Assembly: GCA_028554755.1 (NCBI GenBank)
Contig: JAPTOF010000010.1
Span: 8,654,001 to 8,718,000 of the forward strand
Reading direction: 5' to 3'
DNA length: 64,000 nt
From: Cordia subcordata
Taxonomy: Eukaryota > Streptophyta > Magnoliopsida > Boraginales > Cordiaceae
A model generated the notes under the pieces. The model saw only the letters and a program-made list of their open reading frames with translations. It was not told the origin of the DNA and ran no database searches. The translations under genes and the position numbers were made by a program. Below are positions 11,221-22,485 of the stretch, piece by piece. The first letter of the stretch is position 1, and every line of letters starts with the position of its first letter.

Positions 11221-13420
11221 AAAAGAACAAATTAAGAGCGGTGTGTTGAAATGAGTTGGTTCCAGCAAATTCAGTGAGCTATCTCAATGCCTCAAACTAA
11301 AACAGTCGGTCTTGATGAACCAAGCAGTTCCTTCATCCTTTCCTCCAGATACGAGAAGTGAAAATGCAATAACCAAAAGTGTGATCCCTGTCTTCAACAG
11401 CATGGTGACAGAAGAGACAATATAATTTGGGTTAATATGCAAGCCCCAAGTGAGCATTCTAGATTTTGTTGGCAACTTATCCAACCAAAACTGCCATGAG
11501 TAGAATGAATGTTTGGGAATAGCATGTTTGAACCACAGAACCAGACAGAGCAATGCCACTCCACTTTCGGGTGTTATGACTTTAATCAGAACATAAATGG
11601 TTGAAATGATGCTCTCATGTCACTATAAGAAAAGTCCTGATATGAGAGGATTTTAATCCGATCTTAATGAGATCCCAAGCAGCGTGACATGTGGATGGCC
11701 CGTTCAAAGAATTAATCCAAAAGTCTCTCATAATTGACTTCTTTCATATTGATATAAGGAAAATTTTGACCATTTATGAGGTAGTATAAACATTTTAGTC
11801 ATCATGTTAATTTTTTTAAAATTTTTTTTCTCTCTCATTACCCACTTTTTCTAGGATTTGTTTCAAATGAATGGTTAAAATAATTTTAAGCAATACATGA
11901 ATGGTTGAGATAATCTTCTCATATTAATACAAAAGAAACCCTGATATAAGAGGATCCTAGTCCAGTCTGATGAGGTCCCAAGGAGTGTGACACGTGAATG
12001 GCCCCTTCGAAGAGTTTAATCCGAAGGATCTTATGTAGCTCGTTCCATCTCGGCTTAATTCTCTCCATGTTCTGTTTGATAATGTCGAAGACAAGGTGCT
12101 CACACTACAACATTTTATGCCAGTAATTACATTTTTGCCATTATACTTGAAGCAAGTGTAGAGAAATAGTTACACTTTAAAGTGTAATAAAATATTTTTG
12201 TATAATTTTTTATATACCAACCATTTGGCTACACTTCCAAGTGTAGTTAAAATAGTTACACTTTCAAGTGTAATAAAATATCTTTGTATAATTTTTTATA
12301 TATCAACCATTTGGTTACACTTCCAAATGTAGCTAAATTAGTTACACTTCCAAGTGTAGCTAAATAATTAGTAAGTACATGAGACATTTGCTTGATATAC
12401 TTCAAAAGCATGAAGTTGAAGGCCATAGCATGTGTTTTGTCCCACATCGGTAGATTTGAGAACGTTACAATACCATATTGTCTATAAAATCAATTGAGGT
12501 AAAACTCTTTTATTGGTTTTTCTCAATTCAATTTTTATACAAATTGAACCATTATATTACAGTTCAAGTTTTATTCTAATTTTAATTCTTTTTTTTTTTT
12601 GTGTTCACACATTAAACTATTTTTTTTTAGTTAGAGTGCTTAGGATACAATAATTTTGAGTGTGTACGTATGTATGTGTGTATAAAGCAGACCTTAGCTA
12701 TATTTCAAAATGTAATTAATATTAGCTACATCTTTAAATGTAGCAAATAGTAGCTACATTTTTAAATGTAGCAATATTTTTGTTGCATCAATATTAGTTA
12801 CACTTGTAGCAAGTGCAATAATTTTTTTTAATTATACTTTCAAATGTAACTAGAGATCAAAATATATGAAATTATTGGCATCATTCCTTGTAGTGTCACC
12901 TAGCCATCGCCATGAATTCTGATGTAAGAAGTCCTGGACCAGTGCATTACATTTGACCCCACAATCTGAGCAATGTCTTCCCCAAAAGTAATGGTAAAAG
13001 GGGTGCTAGTTGTCCTTCCAAAACAATGTCTTGCGTCCGCCACCAATCATTTGTATTTTTTTAAAAGTTTTTTTAAGACCCCCACCTCTATGAGATTAAA
13101 TCGAGAAACCTTACACCTATAAAAAATAGTTCTAATCATTTGAATTATCCCTTAATCCCCATCACCAATCTGGTGTATAATATAGTGCATGGCCACATCC
13201 CTAAGTTGAAGCATATTCCAACACGACCAGGAAGGTTTGCTGGAAATTAAATGGTAGGTCCCAAATACTGTGGTGCTTCAGATAATTCAATGAGATCCAC
13301 TCCGACCAAAATTGTTTCCTCTTTAGTATGCAAAATCCATAAGTATTTCATGATCGCTACCTTGTTAGATGTGAAACAATTGCGCTAATATATAGGGTCA
13401 ACTTGATATTACTGTTGCAA
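11221..13420 (-). pseudogene. LINE ORF2 C-terminal fragment (zf-RVT region), interrupted by CACTA
   Basis: The minus strand at 11284-11559 encodes the reverse-transcriptase zinc-binding region of plant LINE ORF2: LWFKHAIPKHSF, then LDKLPTKSRMLTWGL. Upstream on the same strand, 12900-13380 retains decayed pieces matching the preceding part of ORF2, seen better at 52147-52374 in unit 2. The CACTA element at 12103-12895 splits them. Frameshifts are present; no reverse-transcriptase core, ORF1 or poly-A tail is visible. Between 11580 and 12060 lies a dispersed repeat (GATATGAGAGGATCC type) that also occurs near 34300-34380. Confidence 0.75.
12103..12895. mobile_element. Non-autonomous CACTA (En/Spm) element
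   Basis: Left end CACTACAACATTTTATGCC and right end GGCATCATTCCTTGTAGTG are inverted repeats starting with the diagnostic CACTACAA. The 3-bp target TCA is duplicated at 12100-12102 and 12896-12898. Unit 2 at 51857-51870 keeps the empty site GGTGCTCACCTGGCC. Inside are subterminal units ACACTTNNAAGTGT at 12172, 12231, 12258, 12317 and 12344, partly arranged as an 86-base tandem repeat. At 793 bases without a transposase, it depends on an autonomous CACTA in trans. Confidence 0.92.
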
Positions 13421-13549
13421 TCTAAATTTAATTGTTGATAAAAGTTGTTTTGTTATTTGGTAAAATTTGTTTTTTGATAAAAAAAAAAAAAAACATTTCA
13501 TGATTTGTTTGGTTAAGATTGTTGTTTATGATTTATTTCTTTAACTTCA

Positions 13550-15070
13550 ACATTTTAGATTTTTTGCTTTAAGTTTCTTAAACTTTTTAATTTTCATTTT
13601 TAAAATTTTAAATTCTAATTTTATTTAAATAATATATTTAATTTTTAACTATAAATGAATATGTTATGACTATTGTAATTAATAAAGCATATATATAAAC
13701 ATATTGTATGTTGTAATTATTGTAATTAATAAAGAGTATATATATGAACCTATTATTTGGAAAACACAATTTGATAAGAGTAGCAAAGCTGATGCTTTAC
13801 CCAAGCCCCATTTTTTAGCCTCCCAAAACTTAGCTTTATTCATAACCAAACAATTTATGTACATGCTTTTTTTGAAACCTATTTTTTATATGGCTAAACC
13901 TCAATCTCAAACAAGCTCATAGAAACCAGAATATATCCCGCATAAAACATAGGAGAAATTTTTATTTTTAATAGCTTTATTTGTTATTGATAGTCAATTT
14001 TTATATTTTATATTAGGATAAAATATAAATACATCTCTTAGAATTTAATTTGTAATGAGTTTTCAATACTAATAATGTTTTGTGAGAAATTTTTAGCAAT
14101 TGAATGAAATATTTAAATTGAGAAAGTAAAATAAAAGATAATCTAATATAAAAAGCAGTAAAAGATTTTCTGAATGTTATTTTAGATAAGAAAATAGTAC
14201 CATTAGCTAGCATAATGACATGTGACATATAGTAAAGGATCATGTATCTTCCTTTATATAATATATTAGTTATTACATGATGTATTTGATGATATATTAT
14301 GGTTCATGGAATTACTTGCTCTGAGTTGGACAGCTAAATCTCGAAGTTCAACATTGTGAATTTATAATTTTGAGTTCTGCATTTCTCATAAAGATTATTA
14401 TTTCTTGACCAAGTAATAAGTACCATATTTAATTCCCTCTAATTCTTGAAAGTGTTGTACACTTGCTCCCTTATTTACTTAACTCTGTTCAAATTAATTA
14501 ACCAAAATCTATAAATGACTAAGATCATAAGGGGATAGTCTACTTATCTTAGAAGTACAAGGTTTACATACACTAACAAAAAATCACAGGATGATAGGGA
14601 ACTGTTTACTCTGTATAAAATATTATTGACTTTTTGAAAAAAAGGCACACAAGGAATGCGTGTAGAGCATGTTATGTTATTTCTAACGGAAAACAACACC
14701 TCTATTACCTCTATAATGCAAAAATACAACCAAAAAGGTAAGTCTACAATTCTTTTGAAAATAAGGGGTATATCTCCTATTTTAGAAGCACAAAAATAAT
14801 ACAAACTTACAAAAAATCACAAGGAATAAGACACAATGTATCCTTTCGATTAGGGATGAATATGAGTTGGTTAAACTAACCAAACCAACCTGAAATAATG
14901 AAAAATTAGGATTGGTTTGATTATTTTACAAGGTTAAAACTCAACTAGTTAATTTCAAGTCAAAATCAACTGGTTTAATTTGGTTTGAAATAAATCCACA
15001 AACCAAAATAAAACAAACCAAACCAAATTATATTCATTCTTAATTTTATGTATATATATTCATCTTTAAT
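13550..15070. repeat. UGT 3'-flank repeat, copy A (left part)
   Basis: This aligns with 18600-20465 (copy B) and 52620-54110 (copy C). Together with 17902-18604 it forms an older, partly lost UGT unit. No gene was found. Around 13770-13920 a frame reading ...ADALPKPHF... is conserved in all three copies and faintly resembles the C-terminal end of a copia RNase H, but it is too short to call. TTTGGTTTGGTT-type tracts lie near 14930-15020. Confidence 0.7.
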
Positions 15071-15499
15071 TGTTAGAAAACTAGGATGCATAACATACAC
15101 TCACGTAGCGGAATTAAAGCATGAGTAACGAGAAAAGAATATACACTATTAAACGTGGTTCGGCCTTCTGCCTACATTCACAAAAAACTCCACTAATAGA
15201 AACCAAGCGACTTTTTGCACGGATAGAAAAGTATAAACCCTTTCTCACGGTGTGCTTACAATGGCTCTCTCTCTCTTAATTTAAACCTATTGCAAGACAC
15301 ACACACAACACTTATTTTAACTAATACAAGAGTCTTATTTATAGAGGAGATTTCCTTGTCCTCCAAGACAAAGGATTTTCTAATCTATCAATCTTACCAT
15401 AACTAAGACTCTTACCATAACTAGAATTTTGACTCTCATTAAGACTCTTTCCTAATTTCAATATGGACTTGGGCTTAGCACTTGAGCCATAACCCAACA
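15071..15499 (-). repeat. 3' LTR of the copia element
   Basis: This 429-base LTR starts, on the minus strand, TGTTGGG and ends CTAACA, as is usual for copia. It is shorter than its partner because it lacks the internal tandem duplication and has a shorter CT run. Confidence 0.88.
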
Positions 15500-15649
15500 A
15501 ATTCCTCCCTTGGCGAGAAGTGCCAAGAATCTCCACAGTAGGTGAGAACGTCACTCTTCTCTTCTTCTTATCCTTCACTTGAGCTTCTTCACACTTGTCG
15601 CGTTCGTCTCTCAGCGCGGTGCATCCCTTCAAGTATCACACGTGCTTCT

Positions 15650-16895
15650 CGTTCTTCCTCCCTTCAAGAACTAGCTCCTCTCCACGATACACTTTGCAGC
15701 AGTCTCCTTCACCAATGTACTTGTACCCTCTTGATGCCAACTCACCCAACGAAATTATGTTGGACACATAAGATGGCACATACCTTACATTGGAGATGGT
15801 CTTGATACTACTATTATTGAGCCTCAGGCGAACTCTCCCAATGCCAGCAACCTTCATCTTCTGGTTGTTCCCAACAATGATGTATCCAAGCCTCTTCCTC
15901 AAAAGCAAAGTGTCGAAATTAGCTCTATCATTGCAAACATGAAACGTTCCTGCTGAATCCATCACCCAGTCAGTCTTCTTCCTTTTCGAGCCGTCATTAG
16001 CATCCCCACTTACTGCCATCAAAACAGTCTCAATACGATCGCTATCATCACCCTCAACAAGGTTTTTGAAGTCCTCGCCATAAGCCTTCTCCTTCTCCTT
16101 AGATCTCCATTCTTTAAGGCTCTTCATGTTTTCTCTCAATTTAGGACATCTTGGTTGGATATGGCTCTTCTCTCTGCAGTAGTAGCACTCTTGATCGTCT
16201 TCTCCGTCCCCAGCTCGGCTTTTTGATCTCGATCTACCTCTGCGAGAATTCCCTATTCCAGAGCTCCTCCCTCAATTCGAACCTTCAACGGTTAATGCTT
16301 GATCCCCATTAGGCACACTACTTCTTTCCAACATCCTCTCGTTCTCTCTTAAGAGCGCAGTCACTTCGTTCAGCGCGAGAATCTTCTTCCCAACGAGGAT
16401 TAATTACACAAACGGCTTATACGACTTCGGCAAGGAAGATAGTAGTACGAGCGCTTGTTCTTCATCTGGAATTCTTTTGTCAGGCTCCTCAACACTTATG
16501 AGCTTGACCACTAACTCGTTGAATTTGTTAATGTGATCCTAGATGGCGGTTCCCTTTTTCATCTTGAACAAATAGGGCTCCGTCCTCAAACACAATCAGT
16601 TGGTGATTGACTTCGACTCATAAATATTCTCCAACTTGTCAAACACACTACTCATCGTCATCTCATCAATCACATGACACTTAATTTGCAGTGTTAACGC
16701 CAACCAAGTTGTACTTACGGCTCTTCGTTGTAGGGACTTCCACTTCTTATCATTGACTTCTTCCAGTTTTGCCTCTTCTAGCACTTTATCAAGGCCTTGT
16801 TATACCAAAAGGTCCTTGATAGTATTCCTCCACAAGTTAAAGTTCATGTTCCCATCGAACATTGGAATTTCAAACTTTGTACCGGTCGTCGTCAT
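15650..16895 (-). pseudogene. copia gag-protease remnant
   Basis: Gag begins at ATG 16893-16895, with the copia-type N-terminus TGTKFEIPMFDG and NLWRNTIKDLLV. In-frame stops follow: one after DLLV and one after ESKSITN near 16596. The UBN2-type gag core lies at 16596-16790. A CCHC zinc knuckle CYYCREKSHIQPRC is at about 16150-16195. The protease-like segment 15636-16139 has DWVMDSAGTFHVC, where the usual DSG(A/C) active site reads DSAG, followed by NVRYVPSYVSNIISLGEL. Translation stops near 15636. A short tail (KDKKKRRVTFS) then runs into the polypurine tract and LTR. Integrase, reverse transcriptase and RNase H are absent altogether. Confidence 0.85.
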
Positions 16896-17299
16896 GCACT
16901 TATGCACAAATTTGCTAAAACTCAACAATCCAGCAAGAATTTGGTAGAACTAACCCCAAAAACGGATTTCGGACGTCGAAAAACGATGGGAAGACCCTTA
17001 GTCAACGCGGTTAAACCCTTGCAGCCCTTCGGTCAACGTTGGTCAAGATTTCTGTTTGACTGTTTGACCACAAACTCACAAAACTTGACCTACTTATATC
17101 TCACAATCCGACCGTCGGATCGTCACAAAATTTTAGCAGCTTACTCTCCTCTCCAAGACAAAAACACAGCAACAAACGGATCATCGATTGGTCCTCGGGA
17201 AGGCTGCCAAACGTGACCAGCAGATCAGCGAATTTTTTTACTCCTCTTTGATGTTTCTTTTTTTGTTTTTCATGCAAACCAGCGTCCTCCCTCCAACCA

Positions 17300-17313
17300 G
17301 GCTCTCGATACCA
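17300..17313 (-). other. Primer-binding site, initiator tRNA-Met type
   Basis: Minus strand TGGTATCGAGAGCC differs from the plant tRNA-iMet complement TGGTATCAGAGCC by one extra base. It is separated from the 5' LTR by two bases, as in functional copia elements. Confidence 0.8.
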
Positions 17314-17315
17314 CT

Positions 17316-17896
17316 TGTTAGGAAATTAAGACGCATAACACAGACTCACGTAGCGGAATTGAAGCATGAGTAACAAGAAAAGAATACCTACTATTAAACG
17401 TGGTTCGGCTCTCTGCCTACATCCACGAAAAACTCCACTAATAGAAAAGAGTATTACAACCCAAGTGACTTTTTACACGGATAGAAAAGTCTAAACCCTT
17501 CCTCACGGTGTTCTTACAATGACTCTCTCTCTCTCTCTCTCTCTCTCTCACAATCTAGATTTATTGCAAGACACACTCACTTATTTTAACTAATAAAAGA
17601 GTCCTATTTATAGAAGAGATTTCATTGTTAAACCCTTCCTCACGGTGTTCTTACAATGACTCTCTCTCTCTCTCTCTCACAATCTAGATTTATTGCAAGA
17701 CACACTCACTTATTTTAACTAATACAAGAGTCCTATTATAGAAGAGATTTCATTGCCCTCCAAGACAAAAGATTTCTTAATCTATCAATCCTACTATAAC
17801 TAAGACTCTTACCATAACTAGAATTTTGACTCTCATTAAGACTCTTTTCTAATTTCAATATGGACTTGGGCTTAGCACTTGAGCCATAGCCCAATA
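17316..17896 (-). repeat. 5' LTR of the copia element, internally duplicated
   Basis: This 581-base LTR contains a tandem duplication of about 137 bases. TAAACCCTTCCTCACGGTGT starts at 17492 and again at 17629, each copy followed by a CT microsatellite (17523-17549 and 17660-17678). Its outer terminus reads CCAATA instead of CCAACA, a single change in the terminal CA. Confidence 0.85.
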
Positions 17897-17901
17897 TTAA
17901 T

Positions 17902-18463
17902 TTTATATATTTTAGGAGTCAAACCCCTTAGACTATGTTTTCAAACTTTAACCATCAAGCTATAACTATAGTTGTCCTTTGTTTTAATGATAAAATCCTA
18001 TGACATTAAATTTGTAATGTAGATAGTACATCAATTTTTTTTATATATATATTATGAAATTTGAGTTGTTTAAATTTTTAAAAAAAATCAAAAACTAAAC
18101 CAAAGCAGTATGTTGGTTTGGTTTGGTTATTACCAATAAAAAAAACTATTTGATTTATTTTAAATGTAAACTAATTAGTTTTAATTTAATTTAAAATACG
18201 CTTTACCAAAACTAGGTACACTCTTACTTTCAGAAAAGTAAAACCAATTGATTTCCGATGGAAATAGGAATACTACATTTCAAAGTCTCATCCTCTTGGA
18301 GAAAAGGTTAGAGAGCAACTAGTGTTAATTGGTGCGTAAAAACTCTGCTCATAAGATTATAACGTTTAATATAGTTTACATGAGAAACAGAAAACATTGA
18401 CTAATAAATTACAGACAAATCCAAGCTTGTCCTTGCTATATTCTTCAAGAGAGCATAGAGATA
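17902..18463. repeat. UGT 3'-flank repeat, copy A (right part)
   Basis: It continues copy A after the copia insertion and aligns with 20470-21029 and 54115-54671. It is non-coding apart from the UGT stub that follows. Confidence 0.75.
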
Positions 18464-18604
18464 TTACAGTGTCTCCAGAAACATTTTCAAATTGTCATAT
18501 GAAGAGCCACCTTCTTTAACAGCTTCCACAGCCAAATCCTTCCATCTTTGAGCATTCTTTCTTATCTGATCCCTTTCCTTTCCATCTCCCATTACTATTT
18601 CTAA
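18464..18604 (-). pseudogene. UGT C-terminal stub (copy A)
   Basis: The last 47 codons of a UGT75-type gene are open on the minus strand. They include ERDQIRKNAQRWKDLAVEAV and EGGSSYDNLKMFLETL, ending in TAA at 18464-18466. The stub differs from copies B and C at several sites. At about 18600-18605 the coding sequence changes abruptly into the distal 3' flank of the next unit, sharing a short CTAATA-like overlap, as expected for an unequal tandem duplication joint. No PSPG motif remains. Confidence 0.88.
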
Positions 18605-18651
18605 TAATATATTTAATTTTTAACTATAAATGAATATGGTGTGACTATTCC

Positions 18652-18686
<35 letters not shown>

Positions 18687-21029
18687 TATTATTCGGAAAA
18701 CACAATTTGATGAGAGTAGCATAGCTGATGCTTTAACCAAGCCCCATTTTTTAGCCTCTCAAAACTTAGCTTTATTCATAACCAAACAATTTATGTATAT
18801 GTCTTTTTTGAAACCTACTATTTATATGGCTATACCCCAATCTCATGCAAGCTCATAGAAATTAGAATATATCATGTGTAATGCATATGAGAAATTTGTA
18901 TTTTTAATATCTTTATTTGTTATTGATGGTCAATTTTTATATTTTATATTAGGATAAAATATAAATGCATCTCTTAGAATTTAATTTGTAATGAGTTTTC
19001 AATAGTAATAATGTTTTGTGAGAAATTTTAGCAACTGAATGAAATATTTAAATTGATAGAGTAAAATAAAAGATAATCTAATATAAAAAAAAAGCAGTAA
19101 AAGATTTTCTAAATGTCATTTTAGATGAGAAAATAGTACTATTAGCTAGCATGATGACATGTGACATATATTAAAGGATCATGTATCTTCCTTTATATAA
19201 TATATTAGTTATTACATGATGTATTTGATGATATATTATGGTTCATGGAATTAGTTGCTCTGAGTTGGACAGCTAAATTTCGAAGTTCAACATTGTGAAT
19301 TTATAATTTTGAGTTCTGCATTTTTCATAAAGATTATTATTTCTTAACCAGGTAACAAGTACCATATTTAATTCCCTCTGATTTTTGAAAGTGTTGTACA
19401 CTTGCTCCCTTATTTACTTAACTCCGTTGAAATTAACCAAAATCTATAAATGATTAAGAGGGTGTTTAGATTGGCTTATAAAAAAGTTACTTAAAGCACT
19501 TCTAGCTTTAAATGACTTTTTTTTATTGTCAACTTTAAGTAGTTACGTGTTTGAATAAAAGTTGTAGTTATAAAAATAAGTATTTACATGTTTGATTAAA
19601 GGGGGTTGAAAAGTAAGTTATTTAGTTAAAATAACTATTAAGGACATTAAAATAGAATTTAAAAAGGTAGGTATAAGATAAAAGAGTAAAGATATTTTAG
19701 TAATAAAAAGAAAAAGGTAAGGATAAAATAGTAAATAATTTGGTCAAACTTGCTTTTTTTCAACATGTTTAAAGCCATAAAAAGTAAAAGTTGGGGTTGG
19801 GGAGCTTTTTATTTTTTACTTAAAGTCACTTAAAAAAAGTACATTTTTAATTAAAACAAATACTTCTATTAGCTTAAATTAGACTTTAAACAAGTTTAAT
19901 TAAAAAAAAAAAAAGCCAAACCAAACACCCTCTAAGATCATAAGGGGATAGTCTACTTATTTTAGAAGCACAAGGTTTACATACACTTATAGAAAGTTAC
20001 GATGATAGGAAACGTATAAAATAATATTGACTTTTTGGAAAAAGGCACACGAGGAATGCATGTAGAGCACGTCATGTTATTTCTAACGGAAAACAACAGC
20101 TCTATTACTTCCATAATGCAAAAATACGACCAAAAAGGTAAGTCTACAACACTTTTGAAAATAAGGGGTATATCTCCTATTTTAAAAGCACAAAAATAAT
20201 ACAAACTTATAAAAAATAACATGGAATAAGACACAATTTATCCTTTTGATTAGGGATGAAGATGAGTTGGTTAAACTAACCGAACCAACCTAAAACAATG
20301 AAAAATTAGGATTGGTTTGATTATTTTACAAGGTTAAAACCCGACTAGTTAATTTCAAGTCAAAATCAACTGGTTAAATTTGGTTTGAGATAAATCCGCA
20401 AAGCAAAATAAAACAAACCAAACCGAATTATATTCATCCTTAATTTTATGTGTATATATTCATCTTTAATTTTATATATTTTAAGAGTTAAACCCCCTAG
20501 ACTATATTTTCAAACTTTAACCATCAAGTTATAATTATACTTGTCTTTTGTTTTAATGATAAAATCCTATGACATTAAATTTGTAATATAGATAGTACAT
20601 CAAGTTTTTTTTTTTATTATCAAATTTGAGTTGTTTAAATTTTTTAGAAAAATCGAAAACCAAACCAAAGCAGTATGTTGGTTTGGTTTGGTTATTACCA
20701 ATAAAAAAAAACTATTTGATTTGTTTTAAATGTAAACTAATTAGTTTTAATTTAATTTAAAATACGCTTTACCAAAACTATGTACACTCTTACTTTCAGA
20801 AAAGTAAAACCAATTGATTTCTGATGGAAATAGGAATACTACATTTCAAAGTCTCATCCTCTTGGAGAAAAGGTTAGAGAGCAACTAGTGTTAATTGGTG
20901 CGTAAAAACTCTGCTCATAAGATTATAACGTTTAATATAGTTTACATGAGAAACAGAAAACATTGACTAATAAATTACAGACAAATCCAAGCTTGTCCTT
21001 GCTATGTTCTTCGAGAGAGCATAGAGATA
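18605..21029. repeat. UGT 3'-flank repeat, copy B
   Basis: This is the 3' side of the intact UGT. It contains a TA microsatellite (18655-18682), the MITE 19458-19932 and AACCAAACC-type tracts (20270-20430, 20660-20700). It aligns with copies A and C. No separate gene was found. Confidence 0.75.
19458..19932. mobile_element. MITE with TAA target duplication, copy B only
   Basis: Ends GAGGGTGTTTAGATTGGC and CCAAACCAAACACCCTC are inverted repeats; TAA is duplicated at 19455-19457 and 19933-19935. Both paralogs (14511-14530 and 53560-53575) read GACTAAGATCATAAGG with no insert. It is 475 bases, AT-rich and non-coding, and is PIF/Harbinger-like by target and ends. Confidence 0.88.
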
Positions 21030-22415
21030 TTACAGTGTCTCCAGAAACATTTTCAAATTGTTATATGAAGAGCCACCTTCTTTAACAGCTTCCGCAGCCA
21101 AATCCCTCCATTTTTCAGCATTCGTTCTTATCTGATCCCTTTCCTCTCCATCTCCCATTACTATTTCTAAGCATCTTGCTATCTCCTTCCTCTCAACCAC
21201 CCCTTCTTGGTTGGCTTTTGCTCTCACCCCATTGCCCCACACCTCTTCCACAAGCTTCGCATTTGTGGGCTGGTCTGCAAACTGTGGACACCCCACAATC
21301 GGCACACCGGAAATCATACTCTCCATTGTTGAATTCCAACCACAGTGTGTCAGAAAGCACCCCACTGACTTATGAAAAAGTACTTCTAGTTGTGCACACC
21401 ATGAGACTATTAATCCCTTTTCTGTCAACTTATCTTTCTGATCAATCAATACCTTTACTTCTTCGCTATCCGGTGATGATCTTATCACCCAAAAAAATGG
21501 CTTACCACTTTGCACCAAGCCATGCAATATCTCTTCGTTCTGCTCTTTCTTTATCTGCGCTAAGCTTCCAAATGAAACATACACCACGGAACCCTCTTCC
21601 CCCACGTCCAACCACTTGAGATACTCCTTGTCTTTTTCGAACAAATTGCAGCCGAAGGAATTGTCTGACGGATCAGTCCCATCGGAGAAAGCTGATGGAA
21701 TCAATGGCCCTATGGCTATGATATCTATGTTTGCAATTGCTTTGAGTTGTTCTCTTTCCAGGGCATCAAAACTGTTGACTAGTACACAGGGTTTAGGGTC
21801 TTGTTCCAGGGCTTTTATGTGTTCTTCGAAACATTGCACCATAGCCGAGTAGAATTGATTTGTAGGGAACAAGAAGGTATTAATATCGTTACCCGAAAAC
21901 AATGGCAATCCAGGCAACTCAATGGAGATGGAGGAATCAATGTTCGTGGAAATACCATCATGGCTGTTGAAGATGCGGTGGAAAATGGAAAACGAAGTGG
22001 CGCACTGGATAAAAACCAAAGCGGACGGCACGTGCACCTCACGCGCCACCGTGGCGGCCCACGGCAACGTGATTGCATACAACACGAAGCTAACGGGGCG
22101 GCCTTCGTCTGAGAGATTTCTCAGGAGGGTTGCCACAGTTTGAGAACCGACATGCTTGAGATCATCCATGTATTTGACCAAATCAAAGTTGCTCTTCGAG
22201 GGCTCATCGTCGTAGCCATCGGAGAAAGAGGCGTAGGACAGGCCAGGGTAGGTGGGGAGGGGGGCCTTCATGCGGCGGAGGCCGAGAATGGTGGTGGCGA
22301 AGGTGACGCGCGCGCCATTCCGGGCGAGGATCTTGGCGAGTTGTAGTGTAGGGTTGATGTGGCCTTGGGCAGGCAGTGAGAGGATAAGAAAATGGTGGTG
22401 GTGGTGGTAGCTCAT
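21030..22415 (-). CDS. UDP-glycosyltransferase, UGT75-type
   Basis: An intronless frame of 461 residues, the normal length for a plant family 1 glycosyltransferase, which moves sugar from a UDP-sugar to a small acceptor in the cytosol. After a five-His stretch, the N-terminus has LSLPAQGHINPTLQLAK, with the expected catalytic His at residue 19. The 44-residue PSPG box is at about 339-382: WCAQLEVLFHKSVG, then THCGWNSTMES, ending CPQFADQ. The last Gln favours UDP-glucose. The acceptor-side motif is LYAITLPWAA, without the Asp seen in many UGTs, a pattern I recall for UGT75 members. Overall motifs point to UGT75 (anthocyanin 5-O- and crocetin or carboxyl glucosyltransferases); the acceptor cannot be read from sequence. 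A TATA box lies 43-50 bases upstream of the ATG. It is the only undamaged UGT of the three copies. Confidence 0.95.
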   Translation of the reverse strand: MSYHHHHHFLILSLPAQGHINPTLQLAKILARNGARVTFATTILGLRRMKAPLPTYPGLSYASFSDGYDDEPSKSNFDLVKYMDDLKHVGSQTVATLLRNLSDEGRPVSFVLYAITLPWAATVAREVHVPSALVFIQCATSFSIFHRIFNSHDGISTNIDSSISIELPGLPLFSGNDINTFLFPTNQFYSAMVQCFEEHIKALEQDPKPCVLVNSFDALEREQLKAIANIDIIAIGPLIPSAFSDGTDPSDNSFGCNLFEKDKEYLKWLDVGEEGSVVYVSFGSLAQIKKEQNEEILHGLVQSGKPFFWVIRSSPDSEEVKVLIDQKDKLTEKGLIVSWCAQLEVLFHKSVGCFLTHCGWNSTMESMISGVPIVGCPQFADQPTNAKLVEEVWGNGVRAKANQEGVVERKEIARCLEIVMGDGEERDQIRTNAEKWRDLAAEAVKEGGSSYNNLKMFLETL

Positions 22416-22465
22416 GGTTTGCTTAATCAGTAGTTTGTTAGTTTTTCGGCAACAATATGAAGATG

Positions 22466-22473
22466 TTTATATA
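22466..22473 (-). promoter_or_regulatory. TATA box of the intact UGT
   Basis: Minus strand TATATAAA lies about 50 bases before the ATG (22413-22415), implying a leader of only about 20-25 bases. The same box is kept in front of the broken copy C. Sequence similarity between the two promoters ends just beyond it (about 22485), where they diverge sharply. Confidence 0.7.
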
Positions 22474-22485
22474 TTTTGTTAAACC

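Larger units (their letters stand above)
15071..17896 (-). mobile_element. Ty1/copia-derived LTR element lacking integrase and reverse transcriptase
   Basis: The element lies on the minus strand: 5' LTR 17316-17896, 3' LTR 15071-15499. The primer-binding site at 17300-17313 (minus strand TGGTATCGAGAGCC) nearly matches the 3' end of initiator tRNA-Met. The polypurine tract AAGGGAGGAATT (15500-15512, minus) abuts the 3' LTR. TTAAT flanks both ends (15066-15070 and 17897-17901). Copies B (about 20461-20475) and C (about 54102-54118) have CATCTTTAATTTTATAT uninterrupted. The interior has room only for gag and a protease-like region, so it cannot move by itself. It inserted only in copy A. Confidence 0.92.

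Noticed and set aside
12256..12447. 63-codon minus-strand frame with repeated TNLATFGSVT
   Set aside because: It is created by the tandem repeat inside the CACTA element; the repeat unit carries the frame along.
13765..13920. copia RNase H C-terminus (ADALTKP-like motif)
   Set aside because: The motif is too short, the surrounding residues do not fit the domain, and copies A and C have changed it. Not called.
21176..22346. Several open frames of 68-147 codons on the plus strand over the UGT genes
   Set aside because: They are shadows of the minus-strand UGT frame and recur identically at 54818-55987 only because the gene is duplicated.
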